In this document: piece after piece, positions 43,837 to 51,357 of the stretch
How the letters are laid out: every line of letters begins with the position of its first letter
Numbering within the stretch: position 1 is the first letter of the stretch
NCBI GenBank assembly: GCA_001689415.1
Contig: LUJM01000042.1
Location: 1-59,947 of the forward strand
Length of the DNA stretch: 59,947 nucleotides
Direction of reading: 5' to 3'
Source of the DNA: Bacteroidales bacterium M2
GTDB taxonomy: Bacteria; Bacteroidota; Bacteroidia; Bacteroidales; Muribaculaceae
The notes under the pieces: generated by a model
The model's database searches: none
What the model was told of the DNA's origin: nothing
Seen by the model: the letters and a program-made list of their open reading frames with translations, nothing else
Translations under genes and position numbers: made by a program

Positions 43837-45134
43837 AAAATATCGCACTTTCCATATTATCCTTATTCCTGACTGTCTCTGCATCAGCCCTCGACCTTAC
43901 GCTTGCCGACTGTCGAGACATGGCCTTGCTATCGAATGAAAATATGAGGATAGCCGAAAACAATGTTGCAGGGGCCGGGCTTGACCGTGCTGTCGCTCGC
44001 ACTCAATACCTTCCCAAATTCGCAGGCAGCGCTACAGCATTATACACAGCTCCCGATTCGGAGTTGGGAAATATGATGACGATGCAGATTCGAGGTGCAT
44101 ATATGGCCGGGATAAATCTCACCCAGCCAATATTCACCGGCGGTAAAATCATAGCAGCCAACCGCATGGCATCGGTTGGGCAGGAAATATCCCGTCAACA
44201 GCTGCGTGCTACTAAAATGGATGTCATTGCCGAAGCCGAAAAGTCTTATTGGACATATGTGGCTGTACTGGCAAAAGTCGACATGACCGAGTCGTACCTC
44301 GCTATGATAGACTCAATCTACGATATGACCAATACTTCGGTAGAACTTGGTATGACCAACCGTCAGTCGCTGCTTCGAGTGAATACGAAACGTAGCGAAA
44401 TTATATACCGCTTAAACCAAGCAAAAGCCGGGGCAAACATCTGCCGCATGGCATTATGCCGCGTTATCGGCGTAGACGATACGGTGAGCATACGTCCTAC
44501 CGAATCTGTTATGGTCGACAGTATTTTACCCTTGATGAGCTTCGATGTCTCGAACCGACCGGAAACTATGATTCTTGACAAGAACATTGACATAAAACGT
44601 CATCAGGTAACTATGGCAAGGGCCGATTTTCTGCCTACAATAGGTCTGCAGCTCGGTTGGTCGGCTTATGGCAATATAAAGATGAAAGGCTGGGCGCAAG
44701 ACGAATCCGGAAATCCTGTTCCATATTCATCGACTATCAACGACAATAACTTCATGGGGGTGCTGTCGGTACAGATTCCTATTTTCCACTGGGGTGAAGG
44801 AATAAAGAAAGTTCGCAAGGCTAAATTGGAAGTCGAAAACGCCCGTCTGACCCTCGATCACAACAAACGCCTGATGCAACTCGAAGCACGACAGAACTAT
44901 AGCAACCTCGTTACCGGTCTCGAGCTGATACGCTCGGCCAACACTGCCATGGTCGAAGCCGACGAAAACCTGCGTATGATGCGCGAGGAATACGAGATTG
45001 GGCTGAATACACTTACCGACCTGCTCGAAGCCCAGTCGCAATGGCAGGCGTCGTACTCAAACCTCATCGAAGCACGGACTCAATACCGTATTTATCAAGT
45101 AGATTATCTGCGCTCTGTCGGCGAACTGGAATAG
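43833..45134 (+). CDS. TolC family outer-membrane efflux protein
   Basis: The 433-residue protein has a signal peptide (1-19, SASALD) and the TolC repeat pattern: 'LTLADCRDMALLSNENMRIAENNV', 'GINLTQPIFTGGKIIAANRMA', then in the second half 'VQIPIFHWGEGIKKVRKAKLEVENARLTLDHNKRLMQLEARQNY' and 'NLRMMREEYEIGLNTLTDLLEAQSQWQ'. It forms the outer channel of the pump. Last gene of the operon. Confidence 0.94.
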   Translation: MKNIALSILSLFLTVSASALDLTLADCRDMALLSNENMRIAENNVAGAGLDRAVARTQYLPKFAGSATALYTAPDSELGNMMTMQIRGAYMAGINLTQPIFTGGKIIAANRMASVGQEISRQQLRATKMDVIAEAEKSYWTYVAVLAKVDMTESYLAMIDSIYDMTNTSVELGMTNRQSLLRVNTKRSEIIYRLNQAKAGANICRMALCRVIGVDDTVSIRPTESVMVDSILPLMSFDVSNRPETMILDKNIDIKRHQVTMARADFLPTIGLQLGWSAYGNIKMKGWAQDESGNPVPYSSTINDNNFMGVLSVQIPIFHWGEGIKKVRKAKLEVENARLTLDHNKRLMQLEARQNYSNLVTGLELIRSANTAMVEADENLRMMREEYEIGLNTLTDLLEAQSQWQASYSNLIEARTQYRIYQVDYLRSVGELE

Positions 45135-45160
45135 TTTTTCAAAAAGTTTGAAAAAAGGCA

Positions 45161-45191
45161 TTTAGATTATCGGAAAAAGATAGTAATTTTG
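45161..45191 (+). promoter_or_regulatory. Promoter with a long leader before the GNAT gene
   Basis: TTTA (45161-45164) and TAATTTTG (45184-45191) are spaced by 19 nt. The predicted start near 45198 leaves a leader of about 237 nt before 45435. That leader holds a possible stem (GCCGGACT/AGTCGGTT, about 45313-45332) but no recognised riboswitch or small gene. Confidence 0.6.
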
Positions 45192-45197
45192 CAAAGA

Positions 45198-45434
45198 CCT
45201 TAGAAGGAGACGCAGAGATTTTTTGCCCTCCGGCTCTGAACCGATTTCTTGCAGTCCTCAATAGGTAATAATCTGATTAGTTATCATCGAATTGGATTAT
45301 ACTTATTATAGCCGGACTAATGGAAGTCGGTTTCATATTCTGTCTTTACAAAACCAAGACCGCAACCGGAACATGAGTTAACGATGTGGTGGATTGGTTT
45401 TCTTGGCGAACTCAAAGTTTTAGGTTAAAGAACT
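45198..45434 (+). other. Long untranslated leader, content unknown
   Basis: No coding sequence of good quality, no tRNA and no known riboswitch pattern was recognised. The start of the stretch (AGACCTTAGAAGGAGACGCA) and the stem near 45313-45332 could form structure. Confidence 0.4.
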
Positions 45435-45947
45435 ATGATAAAAATACGAAAAGGGACTCTGGCCGACATCGATACCATGATGGATTGTTACGACATTGCT
45501 CGCAAGTTTATGAGGGCTTCGGGCAACATGACGCAATGGGGCAACGGATATCCTTCGCGAGAACAAATCGCAGAGGATATTGACAAAGGCGTCAATCATG
45601 TTGGCATCGACCGGGACGGAAGCATCGTTATGGTGTTCGCGTTTATCATAGGGGAAGATCCAACATATGCACTTATCGAAGACGGCGAATGGCTCAATCA
45701 GCTCCCTTATGGCACAATTCACCGTATCGCATCGACAGGCAAACACAAAGGAATTCTTAATACGTGTGTCGACTACTGCTCGACATTGATTGACAATATC
45801 CGACTTGATACCCATGCGGATAACATCACTATGCAAACAGCAGCACAGAGGCTCGGTTTTGAGCGCTGCGGAATCATTTATTGCACCGACGGCACCCCTC
45901 GCATCGCCTATCAGCGCTACCGGCCCCACCAAGTGAGTGAGTCGTAA
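45435..45947 (+). CDS. GNAT family N-acetyltransferase
   Basis: The 170-residue protein shows GNAT features: 'IKIRKGTLADIDTMMDCYDIARKFM', 'NHVGIDRDGSIVMVFAFIIGED', 'GTIHRIASTGKHKGILNTCVDYC' at the acetyl-CoA site, and 'IRLDTHADNITMQTAAQRLGFERCGIIY'. The usual R/Q-x-x-G-x-G/A loop is altered to GKHKGI, as in a subgroup of Bacteroidetes acetyltransferases. Substrate unknown. It converges on the HxlR gene with 7 nt between stops. Confidence 0.88.
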   Translation: MIKIRKGTLADIDTMMDCYDIARKFMRASGNMTQWGNGYPSREQIAEDIDKGVNHVGIDRDGSIVMVFAFIIGEDPTYALIEDGEWLNQLPYGTIHRIASTGKHKGILNTCVDYCSTLIDNIRLDTHADNITMQTAAQRLGFERCGIIYCTDGTPRIAYQRYRPHQVSES

Positions 45948-45954
45948 TTCTCTG

Positions 45955-46308
45955 TTATTGCTTGTATTTCTTCTCGAAGACTTCGAAATGTTCTTCGCCC
46001 CACCGGAGCATCAAGTCGATTATCGGCAGGAGCGATTTGCCTAATTCGGTGATACAGTATTCCGAACGAGGAGGAAGCTCCGGGTAGATTGTTTTCGCGA
46101 CGAGGCCATCCTCTACCATTTCCTTAAGCTGTATGTCGAGTACTCGTGGCGCAGCTTCGGGCAGACATTTATGAATCTCGCTTGGCCGCATAGCCTCGCC
46201 GGATCGCAATTCGTCGAGGATGCACGATTTCCATTTTGATTCTATCAGGCTCATAGTCAAGCGAAGCGGACAATCAAGGTCTACCGGTATCTTCTTTATG
46301 TATGCCAT
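45955..46308 (-). CDS. HxlR family transcriptional regulator
   Basis: The 117-residue protein is a winged-helix HxlR/DUF24 regulator: 'CPLRLTMSLIESKWKSCILDELRSGEAMRPSEIHKCLPEAAPRVLDIQLKEMVEDGLVAKTIYPELPPRSEYCITELGKSL'. The N-terminal Cys (residue 13) is the conserved redox or electrophile-sensing cysteine of many members. It is divergent to the NTF2-like gene with a strong dyad between them, so it probably controls both genes in response to reactive electrophiles. Confidence 0.92.
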   Translation of the reverse strand: MAYIKKIPVDLDCPLRLTMSLIESKWKSCILDELRSGEAMRPSEIHKCLPEAAPRVLDIQLKEMVEDGLVAKTIYPELPPRSEYCITELGKSLLPIIDLMLRWGEEHFEVFEKKYKQ

Positions 46309-46325
46309 ATTATCTAATTTGAATA

Positions 46326-46333
46326 CAAACTTA
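46326..46333 (-). promoter_or_regulatory. -7 box of the HxlR gene
   Basis: Read leftward it is TAAGTTTG, giving a leader of about 12 nt before 46308. Confidence 0.55.
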
Positions 46334-46356
46334 GTTAATACCGCTGAATTTCAGAA

Positions 46357-46395
46357 TACCGAAAAATTTTTCCATACCAGAAAATTTTTTCGGTA
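46357..46395. promoter_or_regulatory. Candidate HxlR operator (39-bp dyad)
   Basis: TACCGAAAAATTTTTC (46357-46372) and GAAAATTTTTTCGGTA (46380-46395) are inverted 16-bp arms with one mismatch and a 7-nt centre. The dyad sits between the divergent promoters and touches the -33 box of the rightward one. Confidence 0.75.
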
Positions 46396-46427
46396 CTTGA
46401 TTTATACGGATTACCACCGTAACTTTG
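46396..46427 (+). promoter_or_regulatory. Promoter of the NTF2-like gene
   Basis: CTTG (46396-46399) and TAACTTTG (46420-46427) are 20 nt apart. The -33 box abuts the dyad at 46357-46395. The upstream start at 46425 overlaps the -7 box and is not used. Confidence 0.7.
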
Positions 46428-46460
46428 CGCCCGAATAAACAAGCTAAAACTCAGGACTAT

Positions 46461-46844
46461 ATGAGAGACAAACTCAAAGAATATGCCGCAGTAGAGGAAG
46501 CTGCTATGAAATTTGTGAGAAGTGTTGCCGAGGGCGACAGCACCTACGCCAAAGAACTGTTTACAACCGATGCCGTACTGTTTGGCATGCTCGACGGTGT
46601 ATTGGAGCATGGTTCTATCGACCAGTTCTACCACAACGTTGACACCGTAGGCGCAGGCGATAACTTCAAAGCCCGCGTAGATGTGCTTGCTGTAGAGGAA
46701 ACCGTTGCCGTGGTCCGCGTTCTCGAAGAAGGTTGGGGCGGCAGAATCGACTTCACAGACTTCCTGCTTCTGCTCAAACTCGACGGCGAATGGAAATGCG
46801 TTGCGAAAGCATACAATCAAAACTCCGACACAATCAAGAAATAA
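46461..46844 (+). CDS. NTF2-like (SnoaL/lumazine-binding-like) protein
   Basis: From the ATG at 46461 the product has 127 residues. 'AVEEAAMKFVRSVAEGDSTYAKELFTTDAVLFGMLDGVLEHGSIDQFYHNVD' and 'DVLAVEETVAVVRVLEEGWGGRIDFTDFLLLLKLDGEWKCVAKAYNQ' give the cone-shaped alpha+beta fold of the NTF2/SnoaL group, close to Bacteroidetes 'Lumazine_bd_2' proteins. It may be an enzyme or a small-molecule carrier; HxlR partners often include detoxifying enzymes. It ends at a terminator. Confidence 0.82.
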   Translation: MRDKLKEYAAVEEAAMKFVRSVAEGDSTYAKELFTTDAVLFGMLDGVLEHGSIDQFYHNVDTVGAGDNFKARVDVLAVEETVAVVRVLEEGWGGRIDFTDFLLLLKLDGEWKCVAKAYNQNSDTIKK

Positions 46845-46925
46845 TCGGCAATATCGAAGGTCACACGGAGCACGAAGAAGACAACATCCTCGGCTCAGGG
46901 AAGTAACTCCCAGTCAATACTTTAT

Positions 46926-46969
46926 TCCGGTATCGGGTCTTTGCTTACCCGATGCCGGATTTTGTTTTT
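46926..46969 (+). terminator. Intrinsic terminator after the NTF2-like gene
   Basis: TCCGGTATCGGGT (46926-46938) pairs with ACCCGATGCCGGA (46947-46959), with one G-U pair and an 8-nt loop, followed by TTTTGTTTTT. Confidence 0.88.
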
Positions 46970-46987
46970 AGGTATAATATAGTCTGA

Positions 46988-48403
46988 TTACTTGATTATT
47001 ACCTTTTTATGATTAATGATATAGGTTCCTTGTTTCAGATTTGAGATTGCATCAGCCTCGTTTTCATATTCCCCGATATGGAAACCTTGCAGGTTGAATA
47101 CCTCTATAGGTGTTTTGGTTGGGATTTCTTGACCGACCGGTATTGAGGCATACTTGCTTATGGGCAGGTGATTGTTGAACCAATCAATATTGCGTCGTAA
47201 AGCATTCTTTATTCTGTCCGCCCGGAGTTGCGCCGTCTGCGCAGGATCTTCACTCCACCGTTGGCAATCATTATTCCAAGCCTCGGCAAGTGGTAAAACG
47301 GTTGCGTCTATATAATCATATATTTCGGAAAGTCTATCAGGGTAAACATCGTTCCAAACCGATTTTACTGTTTGACAGAAACTGTCATATTGGATTATCT
47401 CTCCAATCCAATGTGGCGTGAAGCCATAATGGACTTTCATACGGAATGTGTAGTCGGTCTTTTCGCGGTTGTAGCATACCAAATCCCAGATTGGGCCTGC
47501 AATCCATTTGGTATTGTCGCCCATATCCTTGTGAAGATAGAAACTGCCGTGGAAACCGTCGGGATTATCCATGATTTCCTGCAATACGAAGAAACGGGCC
47601 ATACTTTCGATATCAACATAATCTTCCCACTTGGTTGAAGCCTTGTCTTTGGAATATATTGCTGCATTTATTGCCTTAAACTCGTCGGTAAGCCATTGCA
47701 ACTGAGGATTAGACAGTCTTTCCGGTGAATGATAACGCAGAGTAAGGTTCCATTTGCTACATTCGGGAATTGTAATCTGACATTCATCGCGGTAGTTATC
47801 CACCTCCACAAGCCAACCGCCCTTTATCAATTCGGGATTGGTTTCCTGATCTTGCTGTTCATAGATATTCACGCGATTTTCATCTATGCGGATTGTTTCG
47901 GTAAGGAAATACAACCCGATATAGTCACCATTCAATACAACTTCGACAGGTAGGAAACTTGGAGTCCATGCCATTTCCATAAGCTTGCCCAACTGTAATC
48001 CTGCGACAGTGTTTTCGGTAGGTTTCAGCAACGCCCAGTGTTTGTTTTTAGGCATACCCATTATCGCTGTCTTTTTCCCAAGCTTGATTTTGTATGGCTT
48101 TTTTACTCCTTTCCATGACGAATGTCCCCTTCCACGGATCTGCATAGGTAATGGAGCATCCTTTGAGCCAAGAGCTTCTATATCGTCCGCACCCATCGGA
48201 TCAAGGCGATAAGTAGCATTTAGATATACCTCCTTAGACACAATAGGCTCATTATTTTCAGTATCTATGTACAATACAGGCAAGGTACCGGATATAGATA
48301 TTGTAGATGGAGCGGGCGGATTTACTGCGTCTATTTCGTCCGTACACGAAACGAGTGTCAATGCTACTAAAAAGCAGCCAATTATTTTTACCGGATTTAT
48401 CAT
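46988..48403 (-). CDS. CotH-like lipoprotein with C-terminal sorting-like tail
   Basis: From the ATG at 48403 the product has 471 residues with a lipobox (TLVSC, Cys20). The CotH kinase fold shows 'MQIRGRGHSSWKGVKKPYKIKLGKK', 'KHWALLKPTENTVAGLQLGKLM', 'VEVVLNGDYIGLYFLTETIRIDENRVNI', 'GGWLVEVDN', 'VDIESMARFFVLQEIMDNPDGFHGSFYLHKD' and 'WIAGPIWDLVCYNRE', the last holding the metal-binding Asp. CotH proteins phosphorylate other secreted proteins. The end 'VFNLQGFHIGEY...LKQGTYIINHKKVIIK' is a Bacteroidales C-terminal tail. It lies about 100 nt downstream of the sigma-barrel fusion gene on the same strand and could be its target (inference). Confidence 0.85.
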   Translation of the reverse strand: MINPVKIIGCFLVALTLVSCTDEIDAVNPPAPSTISISGTLPVLYIDTENNEPIVSKEVYLNATYRLDPMGADDIEALGSKDAPLPMQIRGRGHSSWKGVKKPYKIKLGKKTAIMGMPKNKHWALLKPTENTVAGLQLGKLMEMAWTPSFLPVEVVLNGDYIGLYFLTETIRIDENRVNIYEQQDQETNPELIKGGWLVEVDNYRDECQITIPECSKWNLTLRYHSPERLSNPQLQWLTDEFKAINAAIYSKDKASTKWEDYVDIESMARFFVLQEIMDNPDGFHGSFYLHKDMGDNTKWIAGPIWDLVCYNREKTDYTFRMKVHYGFTPHWIGEIIQYDSFCQTVKSVWNDVYPDRLSEIYDYIDATVLPLAEAWNNDCQRWSEDPAQTAQLRADRIKNALRRNIDWFNNHLPISKYASIPVGQEIPTKTPIEVFNLQGFHIGEYENEADAISNLKQGTYIINHKKVIIK

Positions 48404-48506
48404 AACTGTTGTTTTAGTGATGAAAGCAATTTGTATGTGGCGTCCATGCTTGACAATGGAGATATATTCTCGCAAGAAAGTTCCACCATGTCGGCAAATA
48501 CCATGT

Positions 48507-50048
48507 TTACCAAGTCAACCTCAATCCGATAGGAATTGTGAATTCCAGCGGCTTTTCTTGGCGTATTGTATTGATATCTGAACCGGCGTTGAAATAATAG
48601 CGTAACGATGGCTCTGCGTATATGCTGAACGACGGAGTAAAATGATATTGAATACCAAGGCCACCTTCAACCGACCACTGCAGGGGTGCATTAATATGGA
48701 GGAAATCTTTATTCGTGGTTCCTAATTTCGGAGAATACTCCATAATAGATTGAGTACCATAAACAGGAATATCTAAAGCACCGCCTCCTTGGCCATACAG
48801 CGAGAAGCCGTTATACGTGAATATGCGATAGTTAAGTTTTATCGGCACTCCTATGTAATGTATGCGTTGGACTGTTTCCTTGTTCATCAACTCGCTTTCC
48901 GAAAGAATATCAGAACGCAAGAACGTATAACGCAAACCGGTTTCTATACTCCAACGCGAAGAAAGCGATTTGTTGATGGACAGACCGACAACCAACGGCA
49001 TATAATGATGTGTTTTCTCCGTAACGTCGATTTCTCCGACGGGCCCTTCCACATCAGGTATCTCCGGATTAGGCATCCGGTATCGGTTCAAGTTATTTTG
49101 CTCAACGTTGCCAGCATATGCAAATGCCAAAGACCAATCCGTGGTTTCTGCATGGTGTGTACTTGGGAAATCTTCTTGAGCAAGATGTTCTTCTCGACTT
49201 TCGGTATTCAGGAACACTCTTACAGTGTCATTTATAATGCTGTCATTAATAACAGGCGGTATACTATCGGCAGTAATTGTTGTCGCTGCGATATTTTGTT
49301 GTATCTCTGAATGCCGTATTGCCTTGTGAATCCTAATTGCCCTTGTCACGATACTGTCAATAGATGAATTCTGCTCCACAATTGAGTCAGAGACAAGCGG
49401 TGTTATCTTATCAGAGTTTTTGCTTATAACCGGCGTAGATGTTATTGCTTCCTTATATCTGACAAGCTCATGGCAAACAAACAGTATGATTCCAATAATA
49501 GACAGAATGCCCATCTCCATACGATATTGCGTAATCATTCGACGCAACATTGCTTTTGCGTGCGTGAGCTGCGAAGATGAGGAATGAGGAGCGATGCCGA
49601 GTAGCGCAGCAATTTCTTTATGTGAAAGTCCATCAAGTACCGCAAGCCGAAAGACTTTGCCGTAGCCCTCAGGCAATTTATCAATTATCTTATCCAATTC
49701 ATCCCATGTCAGTTCGCAATCCACATCTGAGGTAGCACCGACATTATCAGGAATCGCAATATCTGACATCGGAACAGAGACATGACTTGCCTCATCTTTC
49801 AGATATTGGAGCGATAAGTTTTTCATTATGGAAGTAAGCCATGCATCAACCTTTTCAGCGTTTTTCAGAGAAGCTATTGATGCAAAAGCAATAAGGAAAC
49901 CGTCATGCAAAATGTCCCATACCGCATCGTGATTATGGACATAATATGCCACAATCTCATACATGGGGGCAAGATAAGTCTTATAAAGAATCCCGAAGGC
50001 TTCTCTATCTCCCGACTGACAGCGTTGTATAAGATATCTTTTATCCAT
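48507..50048 (-). CDS. ECF sigma factor fused to a transmembrane helix and an outer-membrane beta-barrel
   Basis: This single 513-residue frame has four parts. Residues 1-85 are sigma region 2 (CQSGDREAFGILYKTYLAPMY, AVWDILHDGFLIAF, NAEKVDAWLTSIMKNLSLQYLKDE). Residues 113-172 are region 4 (LDKIIDKLPEGYGKVFRLAVLDGLSHKEIAALLGIAPHSSSSQLTHAKAMLRRMI). Residues 180-196 are one transmembrane helix (GILSIIGIILFVCHELV). A polar linker of about 100 residues leads to a beta-barrel domain, about 303-513, with strands such as 'YMPLVVGLSINKSLSSRWSIETGLRYTFL', 'FSLYGQGGGALDIPVYG' and the terminal 'LEFTIPIGLRLTW'. Separate ECF sigma and dual-membrane-spanning anti-sigma proteins with the same TM-linker-barrel plan are known in Bacteroides. 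Here the sigma replaces the anti-sigma head. No frame break is visible. Proteolytic release would be needed for normal sigma action (inference). Confidence 0.88.
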   Translation of the reverse strand: MDKRYLIQRCQSGDREAFGILYKTYLAPMYEIVAYYVHNHDAVWDILHDGFLIAFASIASLKNAEKVDAWLTSIMKNLSLQYLKDEASHVSVPMSDIAIPDNVGATSDVDCELTWDELDKIIDKLPEGYGKVFRLAVLDGLSHKEIAALLGIAPHSSSSQLTHAKAMLRRMITQYRMEMGILSIIGIILFVCHELVRYKEAITSTPVISKNSDKITPLVSDSIVEQNSSIDSIVTRAIRIHKAIRHSEIQQNIAATTITADSIPPVINDSIINDTVRVFLNTESREEHLAQEDFPSTHHAETTDWSLAFAYAGNVEQNNLNRYRMPNPEIPDVEGPVGEIDVTEKTHHYMPLVVGLSINKSLSSRWSIETGLRYTFLRSDILSESELMNKETVQRIHYIGVPIKLNYRIFTYNGFSLYGQGGGALDIPVYGTQSIMEYSPKLGTTNKDFLHINAPLQWSVEGGLGIQYHFTPSFSIYAEPSLRYYFNAGSDINTIRQEKPLEFTIPIGLRLTW

Positions 50049-50057
50049 TGATTCAAA

Positions 50058-50074
50058 AACATCTAATAGATGTT
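50058..50074. promoter_or_regulatory. 17-bp perfect dyad before the sigma-barrel gene
   Basis: AACATCTA and TAGATGTT are exact 8-bp arms around one A, ending 10 nt upstream of the start codon at 50048. A second dyad, AACTTT-N5-AAAGTT, lies at 50097-50113. No housekeeping TAnnTTTG box is seen here, so the gene may use an ECF-type promoter or a dedicated regulator. Confidence 0.5.
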
Positions 50075-50266
50075 CGCAACATCAAAAGACTGCATGAACT
50101 TTCCCAAAAAGTTTTCGTTATATTTTAGCTGCAAGTATATAACACTATGTATCAAGGGAATACAAATATGACCACAGGGGCTAATTGCTTTTGACGGCAC
50201 CCTTGCATGGCCTTATATTTTTTATGATTTATTGGGTTTATTACTTCATAGCATCAAATAGATTGT

Positions 50267-50761
50267 TCAGTGCGTAATAGAATCAATAAAAGCATCAGCG
50301 TCTTCTCTTGTATGAAAAACTACGATTCTTACTTTTTGCTTGTATTCAGAAAGCAGGGAGTTGATAACAGGTCGTTGCTGTGTGGGGAAATCGACAATCC
50401 ATTGGCGGAACTCATCATCCAACGAGTCCTCAGTCCAAGGCATATCTTCTCGCTCCTTGCCGATGCGCTCTTCTGCCCCGGCGAGACATAGGTCAGTAGG
50501 AAGGTCAAAGTAAAAGACAGTATCACAATGCTTAAGTCTGAAAGGCATCGTGTGAAGGTAGTTACCGTCGATAATCCACTCATCTTGGGCTGCGATTTGT
50601 TCAAGGCGGTTGGCAAACTCCTCCCTGCTCAGAGTAGTACGGTCAGGCAAATGCCAAATCATATCAAGATAAAACAGCGGTAAGCCGGTCTTAGCCGACA
50701 GTTTTCTTGCAAAAGTACTCTTGCCGGCACCCGGACACCCTATGACAATTATTCTTTTCAC
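50267..50761 (-). CDS. Adenylate kinase-like P-loop protein (FlaR-like)
   Basis: The 164-residue protein has a Walker A loop 'IVIGCPGAGKST' at residues 5-16. It continues 'FARKLSAKTGLPLFYLDMIWHLPDRTTLSREEF' and 'DEWIIDGNYLHTMPFRLKHCDTVFYFDLPT', as in the AAA/adenylate-kinase group annotated as topology modulation protein FlaR. The real substrate is probably a small-molecule or nucleotide phosphate; the topology label is historic. It is 11 nt downstream of the preceding gene in a leftward operon. Confidence 0.85.
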   Translation of the reverse strand: MKRIIVIGCPGAGKSTFARKLSAKTGLPLFYLDMIWHLPDRTTLSREEFANRLEQIAAQDEWIIDGNYLHTMPFRLKHCDTVFYFDLPTDLCLAGAEERIGKEREDMPWTEDSLDDEFRQWIVDFPTQQRPVINSLLSEYKQKVRIVVFHTREDADAFIDSITH

Positions 50762-50772
50762 TATCCAAATGG

Positions 50773-51357
50773 TTAGAATGTAAATAGCAATCCTTTATTC
50801 TGCCTGACAGCATCTTCATAGATGCTGCAAAGGTCGTCGTATGCTTCCAGCCACTCGTCTGAATCTGCGTCATACAGCAATTCTTCCGGATGTTCGGCGC
50901 ACGCAGCAGCATTTCTGTTCTCCTTCAAGGTGTTCAGAATTTCCTGCACCTCTTCGCAATCTATAATGCCCAGCCCTTGCAAGCCAGGATCAACGACAAT
51001 ATCATCAATCTTGACCTCCCAGCCGGTAACAGGCAGCGCCCCCTCCTCGAAAACATCGAGAGATTTAATCACCTCGTTTACCGCATCCCACATTTCAGCA
51101 AGTCCACAATCGTCTTCAACATCATAACATGCAGTGAGCAAAATGTCGAAATAAACCTGAAGGGTTAGTTCGCCAAACTCATCTTCCCAATCTTGTTCCA
51201 ACACATTGCCTGTGTAAGGGGATTTCAGTTCTTCGAGATGATTGCAGATATATTGGTGTGCCACTTCGGTGTTTTTGATGCTGTCTTTCATGACAGGTTC
51301 TATCTCGGCATGAAATTTATTTGTGTCAAACACAAACGCCTTATGTTCCATACTCAT
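50773..51357 (-). CDS. Uncharacterised acidic protein
   Basis: The 194-residue acidic, largely helical protein (AHQYICNHLEELKSPYTGNVLEQDWEDEFGELTLQVYFDILLTACYDVEDDCGLAEMWDAV; YDADSDEWLEAYDDLCSIYEDAV) has no signal peptide or membrane segment. I do not recognise the family with confidence. It starts at an ATGA overlap with the upstream gene, and a second Met lies two codons in. The setting among small cytosolic proteins near a recombinase would fit a defence or immunity cluster. Confidence 0.65.
   Translation of the reverse strand: MSMEHKAFVFDTNKFHAEIEPVMKDSIKNTEVAHQYICNHLEELKSPYTGNVLEQDWEDEFGELTLQVYFDILLTACYDVEDDCGLAEMWDAVNEVIKSLDVFEEGALPVTGWEVKIDDIVVDPGLQGLGIIDCEEVQEILNTLKENRNAAACAEHPEELLYDADSDEWLEAYDDLCSIYEDAVRQNKGLLFTF

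Noticed and set aside
45135..45157. A/T hairpin TTTTTCAAA...TTTGAAAAA after the TolC gene as a terminator
   Set aside because: The stem is nearly all A-T with a 3-nt loop and no separate T-run, so it is too weak to call.
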